A stretch of 64,000 nucleotides of DNA from the NCBI RefSeq assembly GCF_001544015.1, contig NZ_AP014924.1, positions 2,666,001-2,730,000 on the forward strand. The letters are read 5' to 3'. A program made the position numbers and the translations under genes. The stretch's first letter is position 1. The number at the start of each line of letters is the position of its first letter. Source of the DNA: Limnochorda pilosa (lineage in GTDB: Bacteria > Bacillota > Limnochordia > Limnochordales > Limnochordaceae). This document shows positions 33,941 to 41,292 of the stretch, piece by piece. Under the pieces are notes generated by a model. The model was not told where the DNA came from. It made no database searches and saw only the letters and a list, made by a program, of their open reading frames with translations.

Positions 33941-35305
33941 CTACCGGGTGACCTCCCCCTCCGAGGAAGGCACCACCTGCAGGATCTCCTCGGTGTCTCC
34001 TGAGTCGGCGTTGAGGAAGAGGATGAACCTCTGGCTTCCCACCCGGCCGCGGTACTCGTAGGTGAGCACCTCGCGCAGGCTGTCGGTGGGGATCAGGGCC
34101 AGGCGGCCGGGGCCATCGGGTTCGAAGTCGGGCGGCAGGCGCCGCCGCGCCTCCTGCTCCGAGAGCTCAGGCTTCCCCAAACGCCGATCGGTGTGGTTCA
34201 TGAGGTAGCTCTGGGCATCGTAGTGGAGGATCTCGCCGTTGTCGGCAGCCACGGTCACCTTCACCATGTCGGGGTAGATGAGGACGTCGTCCACCCGCGG
34301 GATGAGGGAGAAGGTCGTCCGGCCCTGCGCGGCCACGGAATCCACGGCTTCCAGGGGGACGCCGGGCATCCGCTCGCGTGCGAAGGTCTCGGCCCGGCGG
34401 CGCATCTCGTCCCGGTCCATCTCACCGCTGCCGACCTGGCGGGAGGAGCTCATCCAGACGACCGCCCCACCCTGGCGTGCCACGTCCAGGGTGTAGGTGG
34501 CGCCGCCCCCCTTGGGTGGGCGCACCGCCACGTGGTAGGCGGGCATGGGACCTTGCACCCGGTCGGTGACGGCCACCTGGTAGCGGTCCCGTTCGGGCGA
34601 GGGCACGAAGGCCCGGGCGACCCGCTCGGCCTCGCCCGGGCCGATCTCCTCTCCCTGGAGGCCCCGGGGCTTCCGCTCCGTCATGTGGTCCGAGAAGGGA
34701 CCGTCGTAGGTGAGGGTCGGCACCTCCTCCAGCTGGACCTCCACCTGCTGCAACCCATCGCCCACCACGTTGGTCCGGGGGGGCGTGAGGCCCCGGGCGG
34801 CGGCCCGCTGGATCTCGATCCAGCCCGTGGGCCCAGCCTGGGCCTTGTCGAAGATGCCGTGGAGCTCCGCGGCGAGCTGGCTCGCCTCACGGTTGAGGGC
34901 AGCCAGCCGCTCCCTGGCCCGGTCGTCGGGCATGACGCCCCGGGCCGCCTGGCGTACCAGGCTGTACGCGTAGTCGCCCGCCTGGGCCAGGAAGGTGCTG
35001 GTGCGCATCATGCGCCCGACGGGCAGCGGGATCTGACCCACACCCGCCTGGGCCAGGCCTGCGTCGCGCCAGATCTCCGTCAGGAGGGGGATCTGGTCCG
35101 AGGGCGCTCCGGCCAGCGACACCTTGGCCAGGTTGGCCTCCATCCGATCCACGCCGTCCACCAGCTCCTGGAAGGCCTGCTGGTAGCGGGTGCCCATCAT
35201 CAGGGCGATCTGATCGCGCTGGGACCGCATGGACAAGGCCCAGGCGGTGACCCCCAGCAGCGCGAAGATGAGCAGGGCCGAGAGCCCTCGAAGCCGCTTC
35301 TCCAC
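33941..35305 (-). CDS. ypeB: Germination protein YpeB
   Basis: Required to localise and stabilise SleB in the spore. Single N-terminal helix (LSALLIFALLGVTAWAL), a helical N-terminal region, then PepSY-like repeats with TYTLDVARQGGAVVWM and VTVAADNGEILHYDAQSYLMNH, the latter a recognisable YpeB stretch. 454 aa, normal. GTG 35305, 78 bp after the sleB stop, forming the usual sleB-ypeB operon. Confidence 0.94.
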   Translation of the reverse strand: MEKRLRGLSALLIFALLGVTAWALSMRSQRDQIALMMGTRYQQAFQELVDGVDRMEANLAKVSLAGAPSDQIPLLTEIWRDAGLAQAGVGQIPLPVGRMMRTSTFLAQAGDYAYSLVRQAARGVMPDDRARERLAALNREASQLAAELHGIFDKAQAGPTGWIEIQRAAARGLTPPRTNVVGDGLQQVEVQLEEVPTLTYDGPFSDHMTERKPRGLQGEEIGPGEAERVARAFVPSPERDRYQVAVTDRVQGPMPAYHVAVRPPKGGGATYTLDVARQGGAVVWMSSSRQVGSGEMDRDEMRRRAETFARERMPGVPLEAVDSVAAQGRTTFSLIPRVDDVLIYPDMVKVTVAADNGEILHYDAQSYLMNHTDRRLGKPELSEQEARRRLPPDFEPDGPGRLALIPTDSLREVLTYEYRGRVGSQRFILFLNADSGDTEEILQVVPSSEGEVTR

Positions 35306-35383
35306 CGTCGTACCCCTTCCGTGCCAGGGTGTGCTGCCTGAACTCGCCGCCCGGCGCGCCCGAGAACCGCCTTGGCAGGCCCG

Positions 35384-36100
35384 CTACAGGGCGAAGACGT
35401 GGGCCCCCACCTGGCGGACGACGGGGCGCGACCAGATCCACCCGCTGACGGGCTTCGCCGGGTTCCAGAAGAAGAGCGACCCGTAGGTGGGGTCCCACCC
35501 GTTGAGGGCGGCCCGGGCGGCCTGCCAGGCCAGGGCTGAGGGCGAGCGGCGCCAGATGAGGCCGTTGGTCACCGACTCGAACGCGTGGGGCTGGAAGACG
35601 ACCCCCGCGACGCTGTTGGGGAACTTGGGGCTCCGCACCCGGTTCAGCACCACCGCCGCCACGGACACCATGCCCTCGAAGGGTTCCCCCTCCGCTTCGG
35701 CGGAGACCAGCCGGGCCAAGAGGGTGAGGTCGTCGCTCCGCCCTCCCGCGGCCACGGGCGTGGCGGCGGCCCGCACCGGTGCCCTCCAGCCCAGACCCAG
35801 GGCGGACCAGGTGGTCGGGCCCACCACGCCGTCCACCCGCAAGCCGTTACGCGCCTGGAAACGCCGCACCGCCTGGGCGGTGGCGTTGCCGAACGAGCCG
35901 TCGATGGGCCCCCGGTAGTACCCCCACTGCTGGAGCCGCCACTGCAGCACCCTCACCTGGTAGCCCGAGGTGCCCCAGTAGAGGGTGGGGCGCTGGGCAT
36001 GGACCGCGGGAGAGCCTGCCAGCAGCACCACCAGGAGCAGTCCACCGAGCCACGCGGCCCTGACCGGCGTCTTCCGAATGCGAGCCTGCTCACTGCTCAC
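35384..36100 (-). CDS. sleB: Spore cortex-lytic enzyme SleB
   Basis: Germination-specific lytic transglycosylase. Export helix (about 15-37), a peptidoglycan-binding domain (YQVRVLQWRLQQWGYYRGPIDG) and the Hydrolase_2 catalytic domain (about 130-238) with SAEAEGEPFEGMVSVAAVVLNRV; Glu in SAEAEGE is the catalytic residue in the family. 238 aa from GTG 36100, which has GGAGG at 9 nt; ATG 36109 abuts the ribosome site and is unlikely. ypeB follows. Confidence 0.94.
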   Translation of the reverse strand: MSSEQARIRKTPVRAAWLGGLLLVVLLAGSPAVHAQRPTLYWGTSGYQVRVLQWRLQQWGYYRGPIDGSFGNATAQAVRRFQARNGLRVDGVVGPTTWSALGLGWRAPVRAAATPVAAGGRSDDLTLLARLVSAEAEGEPFEGMVSVAAVVLNRVRSPKFPNSVAGVVFQPHAFESVTNGLIWRRSPSALAWQAARAALNGWDPTYGSLFFWNPAKPVSGWIWSRPVVRQVGAHVFAL

Positions 36101-36238
36101 CGGACCCATCCTCCCCTTCCGGGCGTAGCCTCCCCTGCGCCCAGCACCCTTATGCCGGCCCGGGCGAGGGCGACCTGAGAGCCCCCGGACTCCCCTACCC
36201 GGGGCCCGGTACCGGGGACCTGTTCCGCGTCCCCATGC

Positions 36239-36266
36239 ACCACCCCTGGGACCCATCAATAGGATG
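36239..36266 (+). promoter_or_regulatory. Sigma-K-like promoter of the 36331 gene
   Basis: AC (36239-36240), 17 nt, AATAGGATG (36258-36266): the Bacillus sigma-K form AC-N16/17-CATANNNTA with A in place of the first C. Start codon 64 bp downstream. Confidence 0.55.
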
Positions 36267-36330
36267 TAGTGGCCAAGCGGAGGCTCCTGCAGGAGCTTCA
36301 GCCGATGGAGCGAGAGGGGGGAAAACGAGG

Positions 36331-36981
36331 ATGCCTCAGCGTGCCAAGGCGACGCTCTCCTACTGGCAGCGCCAGGTGGAGAAGGCCGTCGCCCCTGTCG
36401 CACCCATGGCGGGTGGAGAGGAGCCCTTCAAGCCCGAGTGCATCATGGTCGAGAAGGTGTACGACGAGTGCACCGTGAGCGAGTGCCCGACCGTGACCTT
36501 CACCCGCCTGGTGGGGATTCCGACCAGCGTGGTGGACTGCCGGGTGATCTCCTCCGAGGTGGTCGACACCGACATCCCCAACGACGGGACCGTCGAGTTC
36601 ACCATCCGCTGGACGATGGAGGTCACGTACTCCGTCGACCAGCAGACCAGGACGGCCACCGAGACCTTCGCGCTGACCAAGCGCGTGCGCCTGCCAGGCG
36701 CCCGGGTGGGCATGATGGTGCGGACCTTCCACATCGTCCAGTGCCTCAACTGCCGGCCGGTCACCGTCAACGACACCGTCGTCATCGAGTGCGAGGTGGG
36801 GATCTTCGCGGTGGTGAAGGCGACCTTCATGGTTCAGCTCGAGGTGGAGCGGGCCCGCTTCTGCCCCCAGCCGCCCGAGTGCGTCCAGGTCTCTCCCATC
36901 GGGTGCCCCGAGTGGGCCGACCTGGTGGAGTCCGGCCAGCTCTGGCCACCCTTCCCGCCGCAGGTGGACCCCCACCGCTGA
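36331..36981 (+). CDS. SPOCS/DUF3794-like protein, probable spore-coat component
   Basis: 216-aa protein without signal peptide or helix. Alternating strands follow the SPOCS pattern: SVVDCRVISSEVVDTDI, then VEFTIRWTMEVTY, then FALTKRVRLPGARVG, then VVIECEVGIFAVVKATFMVQLEV. Eleven cysteines (CTVSECP, QCLNC, CVQ and others) suggest metal binding or disulphide crosslinks. SPOCS domains occur in SpoIVA/SpoVID-associated coat assembly proteins. ATG 36331, ribosome site GAGG. A sigma-K-like promoter upstream supports late mother-cell synthesis. The family call is by pattern only. Confidence 0.55.
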   Translation: MPQRAKATLSYWQRQVEKAVAPVAPMAGGEEPFKPECIMVEKVYDECTVSECPTVTFTRLVGIPTSVVDCRVISSEVVDTDIPNDGTVEFTIRWTMEVTYSVDQQTRTATETFALTKRVRLPGARVGMMVRTFHIVQCLNCRPVTVNDTVVIECEVGIFAVVKATFMVQLEVERARFCPQPPECVQVSPIGCPEWADLVESGQLWPPFPPQVDPHR

Positions 36982-37056
36982 GACCGGGGGGCGGACGAGG
37001 GGGCGCGCTCCTTCGCCGCTCCCTCGTCGTCTTCCGCATCCAGCAGGCTCTGCCTG

Positions 37057-37761
37057 CTACCTCTGCTGGATGAACTCCTCGGCCACGTAGACGCGCCCGC
37101 CCTGGCGCACGACGCCCGCGCCCATTTCGGTGTACCCGGCGCTGAGGATGTTGGCCCTGTGGCCGGGGCTCTCCATGAAGGCCTGGTGGATCTGCTCCAC
37201 GGAGCTTCCCCGCCCGATGTTCTCGCCCCACCACTTGGGGTTCAGCCCTGCGGCCAGCATCATGTCCCGGGGTGAGCCGTAGGTGGGAGAGATGTGGTCG
37301 AAGTAGCCGTTCACGGCCATGTCCCGGGCCTTGGTGCGGGCGATGCCGGTCAGGGTCCCGTTGACGGAGAGTGCCGCCCGGCCGGCCGCGGCCCGTTCGG
37401 CGTTGGTGGCATTCACCAGGTACCGCTCCGCCTGGGCGGTGTCCCCGCCCGACTGCGGCGGTTCGGGCGCAGGCGCCGGGGGCTGCGAGGGGCTCGTCGC
37501 CTCAACGGGCACGCTTGAAGCGGGCTTCCACCCGGACCACCACCAGGTACCGCTGGAGCTGCCTCCCCGCCAGGACGACCATCCCGACGACGGGCTCACG
37601 TACGACGGAGAGGAACCTGTGGCCGGCTGCCACGCGTTCCACCCGCCGCTCCAGCTCCCGTCCCACGACCAGCCCTGGGCGGCAGCGCCCTGCGCCCCAA
37701 CCAGGAGCACGAGCGCGGCCAGTACCGTCCACAGGCCCCAACCTATCCTCTTGTTCTTCAA
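37057..37761 (-). CDS. Exported CAP/SCP-domain protein (YkwD-like)
   Basis: Signal peptide, then an unusual Trp/Gly/Ser-rich segment of about 60 residues (GWSWDGSWSGGWNAWQP), Pro/Ser linker, and a C-terminal CAP domain with LVNATNAERAAAGRAAL, DHISPTYGSPRDMM, ENIGRG and SPGHRANIL. The metal-binding His pair and Glu of CAP proteins are present. YkwD-type proteins are secreted; some are germination- or coat-related (YlbC). 234 aa from TTG 37761, the codon with ideal AGGAGG spacing (7 nt); GTG 37767 is alternative. Confidence 0.88.
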   Translation of the reverse strand: MKNKRIGWGLWTVLAALVLLVGAQGAAAQGWSWDGSWSGGWNAWQPATGSSPSYVSPSSGWSSWRGGSSSGTWWWSGWKPASSVPVEATSPSQPPAPAPEPPQSGGDTAQAERYLVNATNAERAAAGRAALSVNGTLTGIARTKARDMAVNGYFDHISPTYGSPRDMMLAAGLNPKWWGENIGRGSSVEQIHQAFMESPGHRANILSAGYTEMGAGVVRQGGRVYVAEEFIQQR

Positions 37762-37894
37762 CAACACTCCTCCTCGTCGATGCGCGCATGCGCGAGGTAG
37801 CCCAGCGTCCAGGAGTTACACGGGCTGACACGCGCTTCCTGGCCTTCAGGGCCAGGGAAACGCCCCCAGGTGGTGGTATGTGAGGGAAAAGCCT

Positions 37895-37903
37895 CATACG
37901 TTT
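37895..37903 (+). promoter_or_regulatory. CATAnnnTT element before the 37932 gene
   Basis: CATACGTTT, 28 bp before the ATG, close to the sigma-E -10 (CATACANT). GGTATGT 13 bp upstream may act as -35. No sigma-K type AC at 17 bp. Confidence 0.4.
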
Positions 37904-37931
37904 GCGGTGAAGCGTACAGGGGGCGACCGCT

Positions 37932-38645
37932 ATGGAGGAACTCGGGCGCACTGAGGTGATCCTGGACGGCTCGGGGCGCGTGGAGGAGGCCCAGGAGCTG
38001 GTGGACGTCCGCCTGGAGGTGGTGGACCTCACCTGGGCGTGGGAGGGCCAGGGCCTCATGGCCGAAGGTGCCGTCCGCACGTACATCTACTTCCAGAAAG
38101 AGGACGGCACCGTGGAAGGTGAGGGCGTGGAGATCCCCTTCCACGCGGCGGTGGCTCCGCCCGGTTCCGGACCTGAAGAGGTCCGAGTGCGTCTCGACTC
38201 GGTCCAGGAGGAGCATCACTTCGATCCGGGCGATCACTCCTTCGCCCAGACCATCCGCCTGCACCTGGTGGCCGAGGCGGCTGCCGCGCCCGAGGCGGAG
38301 CCAGAGGCGGCGGAAATCCAACCCCTGGGCCGGCCGGAAGGGGTGGGGGTGGCCGGACAGGCTCCCGGCGTCGACGGCGTGGAAGGCGAGGCTTGGGGAG
38401 AGAGCTTGCGCCCCGCCCCACACCCCGCGCTGGAGCCTGCGCCCGAACCCGAGCCGGAGCCTGCGCTCGAACCCGAGCCGGCCCTATCCCTGGAAGACAG
38501 CTGCGGCCCGCACCCGGAACCCGAACCCGCGCCGCAGGCCCAGGCCGAACCCGACCTGCAGCCTGAACCGCGCGTGGAGCCCGAGCCGGTCCAGGCCCGG
38601 GCTGACAGCTCGGTCATCGTGTGGAAACCCTTCCCTGAGGAGTGA
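37932..38645 (+). CDS. SPOCS-like domain protein with long Pro-Glu repeat tail
   Basis: N-terminal 115 residues: beta-rich, with GLMAEGAVRTYIYFQKEDG and VEIPFHAAVAPPG, the layout of SPOCS/DUF3794 domains in SpoVID-like and coat proteins. From about residue 120 the chain becomes acidic and ends in a tandem (P/A)-x-PEPEPE run (about 160-225), closing with SSVIVWKPFPEE. This resembles the SpoVID plan (N-terminal domain plus acidic linker), but no LysM follows. 237 aa. It begins after a CATACGTTT element and may be a coat-assembly hub; function is inferred. Confidence 0.5.
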   Translation: MEELGRTEVILDGSGRVEEAQELVDVRLEVVDLTWAWEGQGLMAEGAVRTYIYFQKEDGTVEGEGVEIPFHAAVAPPGSGPEEVRVRLDSVQEEHHFDPGDHSFAQTIRLHLVAEAAAAPEAEPEAAEIQPLGRPEGVGVAGQAPGVDGVEGEAWGESLRPAPHPALEPAPEPEPEPALEPEPALSLEDSCGPHPEPEPAPQAQAEPDLQPEPRVEPEPVQARADSSVIVWKPFPEE

Positions 38646-38653
38646 GCCGGCCG

Positions 38654-39043
38654 CTAGAGCGGGATCCGCTGGGCCACTTCCCGCTGGATGAACGTGGGCG
38701 TGAAGACGCTGGAGAAGCGGATCTCCCCATCGATCATCACCACGGGCAGCTTGCCAAGGCCTCGGCGGAGGAAGGTCTCCACCTCCGGGTACCCCGCGTA
38801 CTCAGGGTCCCTCACGTCCACGTACCGGAAACGGACCTTCCGGCCGAAGCGGCGCGTCAACTGCCTTCCCAGCGACATGGCGACCTCAGCCTGAGATCGG
38901 CCCCTCTGTCAGCCGTAGCAGGCCTGCAGGGCGCCAGAGCCGAAGACGATCACGTCCGCGGGTCCACGGCCCCGCCGGGGCCGATGCGCGCCCGGTACGA
39001 ACGGGCTCCACCCCGGCGGGAGAACGGCCCCCGATCCGGACAT
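38654..39043 (-). CDS. Thioredoxin-fold selenoprotein (CxxU), UGA read as Sec
   Basis: A 129-codon frame with an in-frame TGA at codon 45 (38911-38909). Before it: ADVIVFGSGALQACYG; after it: QRGRSQAEVAMSLGRQL. Reading TGA as Sec gives C42-Y-G-U45, a CxxU redox motif at the end of the first strand. The rest is a thioredoxin fold: VRFRYVDVRDP strand and the cis-Pro loop KLPVVMIDGEI. The layout resembles YuzD/DUF1462 proteins, which have CxxC here. A bacterial SECIS hairpin follows 16 nt after TGA to the loop. ATG 39043 has GGAGG at 5-6 nt; a sigma-K-like promoter lies upstream. The alternative start, ATG 38878, gives a 74-aa fragment lacking the active site. Confidence 0.75.
38879..38902 (-). 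promoter_or_regulatory. Bacterial SECIS element
   Basis: Directly after the TGA codon the minus strand folds: GG, bulged C, CGATCTC, loop AGGCT, GAGGTCG, CC (9 pairs with one G-U). UGA-to-loop distance is 16 nt and the loop begins AGG, as in the E. coli fdhF SECIS (17 nt, loop AGGUCU). Confidence 0.7.
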
Positions 39044-39066
39044 GCGGCCTCCCCCTTTCGCCCTCC

Positions 39067-39094
39067 CATGCTATGAACGGGTGCAGGCGAGGGT
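39067..39094 (-). promoter_or_regulatory. Sigma-K-like promoter of the selenoprotein gene
   Basis: Minus strand AC (39094-39093), 17 nt, CATAGCATG (39075-39067); ATG 39043 is 23 bp on. It separates this gene from the upstream ylzJ. Confidence 0.6.
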
Positions 39095-39115
39095 CCCGGG
39101 AGCGGCCCAGGCGCC

Positions 39116-39325
39116 TCACACGCCCGGCGAGACCGCCGCCCCGGGCTGAAAGGCAGGATTCAGGTAGTCGGCCGGGTCGGTGGAGAGGAGCCGCTCCAGC
39201 GCCCACCCGCCATCCGGGCCCCGGGCAGCCAGGATCCTCCGCCCGCCCACGGCCATCTCCACCAGCACCCTCGCTGCTTCCGCCTCTTCCAGAACCATCT
39301 CGGGTGGGTAGATGGTGTAGAGCAC
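39116..39325 (-). CDS. ylzJ: YlzJ-like protein
   Basis: 69-aa protein recognised by VLYTIYPPEMV at the start and RLLSTDPADYLNPAFQPGA at the end, which match Bacillus YlzJ. Function unknown; in Bacilli it always follows tepA. GTG 39325 with GGAGG at 8 nt inside the end of tepA. Here spoIIIE does not follow, unlike in Bacillus. Confidence 0.88.
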   Translation of the reverse strand: MLYTIYPPEMVLEEAEAARVLVEMAVGGRRILAARGPDGGWALERLLSTDPADYLNPAFQPGAAVSPGV

Positions 39326-39329
39326 GCCG

Positions 39330-40136
39330 TCACCTCCCGGGCGCGCCATCCGGCGCGGTCCCTGCCCCGGGGGCGGGTAGACCCGCCCGCTCCCGCAGCA
39401 CTTCGAGCGCCCGCCCGATGCCTCCCACCTCGTCGATCAGGTTGACCTCCACCGCCTCCCGCCCCACCAGGACCGTGCCCACGTCCCGCACCAGCTCGCC
39501 CGTGCGGAACATGAGCTCGCGCAGCTTCCCCTCGGTGATGCGGGCGTTCTCGACGATGAAGCGGATCACCCGGTCTTGCATCTTGTCCAGGTACTCGTAG
39601 GTCTGGGGAACCCCGATGACCATCCCGTTCAGCCGGATGGGGTGAAGGGTGATGCTGGCGGTGCCGGCGATGAGCGAGTAGTCCGCGGCCACGGCGATGG
39701 GGGCTCCGATGGAGTGGCCGCCCCCCAGCACCAAGGAGACCGTAGGCTTGGACATGGATCGGATGATCTCCGCGAGGGCGAGACCCGCCTCGATGTCGCC
39801 CCCCACGGTGTTGAGCAGCACGAGCAGGCCCTTCACCTCGGGGTTCTGCTCGATGGCCACCAGCTGCGGGATGACATGCTCGTACTTGGTGGTCTTGTTC
39901 TTGGATGGCAGGATCAGGTGCCCCTCGATCTGGCCGATGATGGGCAGGACGTGGATGGGGCTCGTCCCCCGGGCCGGCCCGCTGGCCTGCCCCAGGCTCG
40001 CGAGGAGCGTGGCCGCGTCCGCGCCTGGCCCCGGTCTGCCTTCCCGGCCGTCGCCAGGAGTCTCCTCGGGCTTGCTCGGAGCATCGTCGCCGGTCAGGGC
40101 CCGCTCCCGGCCGCTGGGATCGCGCCATAGGCCCAC
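39330..40136 (-). CDS. tepA: Translocation-enhancing protein TepA (ClpP-like)
   Basis: ClpP/SppA-fold protein. GGGHSIGAP (Ser142 in the nucleophile position), [20 protein letters not shown] and [24 protein letters not shown]. About 60 Gly/Pro-rich residues precede the fold. TepA is linked to secretion and to degradation of SASPs in some spore formers. GTG 40136 with GGAGGGGG upstream gives 268 aa; a longer form from ATG 40163 lacks a ribosome site. Its stop is 4 bp from ylzJ. Confidence 0.9.
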   Translation of the reverse strand: MGLWRDPSGRERALTGDDAPSKPEETPGDGREGRPGPGADAATLLASLGQASGPARGTSPIHVLPIIGQIEGHLILPSKNKTTKYEHVIPQLVAIEQNPEVKGLLVLLNTVGGDIEAGLALAEIIRSMSKPTVSLVLGGGHSIGAPIAVAADYSLIAGTASITLHPIRLNGMVIGVPQTYEYLDKMQDRVIRFIVENARITEGKLRELMFRTGELVRDVGTVLVGREAVEVNLIDEVGGIGRALEVLRERAGLPAPGAGTAPDGAPGR

Positions 40137-40238
40137 GCTGGGCCACCCCCTCCCGCCTAGCATGCACGGGAAGGGGGGACCTTAGGCGCCCGGCGGCCAA
40201 GCAGGCCGGCGTGGGGCCTGGCCCGAACCCGGCCTGGA

Positions 40239-40823
40239 TCAGTCGTAGTCGATCTCGTCGGCCTTGACCCACTCCGCGGGCTCGGGAAGCCCGGGGGCCA
40301 CGGGCTTGCTCGGCTTCGAGGCGGCCCGGATGTAGGCGAAGACTCGACGGTCACCGACGATCTCGGCGCCCAGGTGCAGGCGAAGGGGCGCCCTCACGCA
40401 GAGGTCCCCGTCCAGCTTGACGAGGCTCCCCGGTCCGCACGAGGGCTCCTCCAGCAGGCGCGCCGAGGCTTCCTCGTTCCGGAAGTCCGCCTCCCCGGCG
40501 CCCGGGATGGCGATCTCGCGCACGAACGGAACCTGTCGGCTCACCACGAAGGTACCCTCGCGGCCCTTGCACCACGCGTGGAGGTCCACGTTCCCCGAGA
40601 CCCGCACCCGCTTCTGCCCGGCGGCATCAGTGACAATCGTACTGTCCAGCAGCCTGCCGTTGGTTGCGTGCGTGCCGAGGACCTTCTCGGGATAGCGGGA
40701 GGACTCGTTCAGCCTCACGTCGCAGGGAAGCTCGAAACGCTCGGACCCCCTCCCATAGACGGCCCGCACCACGGTCTCCACCAGGCGCACGTCCTCTGGC
40801 TCTCGGATCCTGGGATCGGCCAT
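40239..40823 (-). CDS. CotE-family outer spore coat protein (copy 1)
   Basis: 194 aa. Pattern of Bacillus CotE: N-terminal VETVVRAVYGRG (CotE: REIITKAVVAKG), then GTHATNG, the strand GNVDLHAWCKGREGTFVVSRQVPFVREI (CotE: [21 protein letters not shown]), a Cys-containing PSCGPG loop and an acidic tail (ADEIDYD). CotE organises the outer coat. ATG 40823. Its sigma-K-like promoter is 63 bp upstream. Second copy at 44643. Confidence 0.72.
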   Translation of the reverse strand: MADPRIREPEDVRLVETVVRAVYGRGSERFELPCDVRLNESSRYPEKVLGTHATNGRLLDSTIVTDAAGQKRVRVSGNVDLHAWCKGREGTFVVSRQVPFVREIAIPGAGEADFRNEEASARLLEEPSCGPGSLVKLDGDLCVRAPLRLHLGAEIVGDRRVFAYIRAASKPSKPVAPGLPEPAEWVKADEIDYD

Positions 40824-40885
40824 GCGCTCAACCCCACTCCTCCACCCCCGAAGGGGTTGATCTCGATCGTACGGCTCCACGAGAT

Positions 40886-40913
40886 CATCCTATGGATCAA
40901 GGTGGGGCGCAGT
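40886..40913 (-). promoter_or_regulatory. Sigma-K-like promoter of cotE copy 1
   Basis: Minus strand AC (40913-40912), 17 nt, CATAGGATG (40894-40886), 63 bp before the ATG. Confidence 0.6.
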
Positions 40914-40958
40914 GCCGCTCGAAACGGGAGGCGCGGGGTCGCCCCCGCGCCCGCCATC

Positions 40959-41168
40959 TCAGGAGCCGGTCGGCCATGTGACCTTGAAGGCGAGCTGCGC
41001 CTCACCCTCGTCCTCGTCGTACTTGAGGGTGTACTCCAGCTCCCCGTCCGGCAGGGTCGCCGGCTGGCCGTCGACGGACAAGGACCGGCTTCCGATCCTG
41101 GCAGCCAGACCGTTCAGGTAGCTGGCCACGTCCTGGCGTGTTCCCGTACCGTCCTCCTTCCACTTCAC
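40959..41168 (-). CDS. amphi-Trp domain protein
   Basis: 69-aa protein of amphi-Trp type: short N-terminal helix region (KWKEDGTGTRQDVASYLNGLAARI), then VDGQPATLPDGELEYTLKYDEDEGEAQLAFKVTWP, alternating hydrophobic/acidic strands ending in the conserved Trp. Function unknown; usually an isolated small gene. GTG 41168 with a GGAGGGGGGG run upstream. A CATAGGATG box lies 35 bp upstream on its strand, inside one arm of the inverted repeat. Confidence 0.75.
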   Translation of the reverse strand: MKWKEDGTGTRQDVASYLNGLAARIGSRSLSVDGQPATLPDGELEYTLKYDEDEGEAQLAFKVTWPTGS

Positions 41169-41196
41169 GTCCCGATTCCCCCCCTCCAAACGCTGT

Positions 41197-41285
41197 GATG
41201 GCGCATCCTATGCGGTCTGGATCCAAGGGACATAGGATCCGAACGGCATTTCCAACTGGATCGGAAGCGCATAGGATGCGCCATC
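41197..41285. repeat. 18-bp perfect inverted repeat with three CATAGGAT boxes
   Basis: GATGGCGCATCCTATGCG (41197-41214) and its reverse complement (41268-41285), 53 bp apart, extended imperfectly by GGATCC-like sequence. A third CATAGGATCCG lies at 41231-41241. Arms face divergent genes (amphi-Trp left, CotS right), so each supplies a CATAGGATG -10-like box, but AC at 17 bp is absent. No flanking duplication, so not clearly a mobile element. Confidence 0.65.
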
Positions 41286-41292
41286 ATCGGCA

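Noticed and set aside
34110-34140. A tRNA T-loop-like GGGTTCGAA
   Set aside because: Inside ypeB coding sequence, no acceptor or anticodon stem around it.
36140-36175. A sigma-G promoter for sleB (GCATA, then a CATNNTA-like box)
   Set aside because: The -10 reads GAGGCTA, too poor a match to report as a site.
37895-37903. A full sigma-K promoter before the 37932 gene
   Set aside because: GT, not AC, lies at 17 bp; kept only as a -10-like element, perhaps sigma-E.
38654-38878. Short 74-aa gene starting at ATG 38878
   Set aside because: It would lack the first strand and the redox site, and has no ribosome site of its own; the hairpin sits just before it. The longer Sec-containing frame explains more.
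41197-41285. The inverted repeat as IS or MITE ends
   Set aside because: No transposase, no flanking target duplication, spacer only 53 bp, and boxes fit promoter elements.
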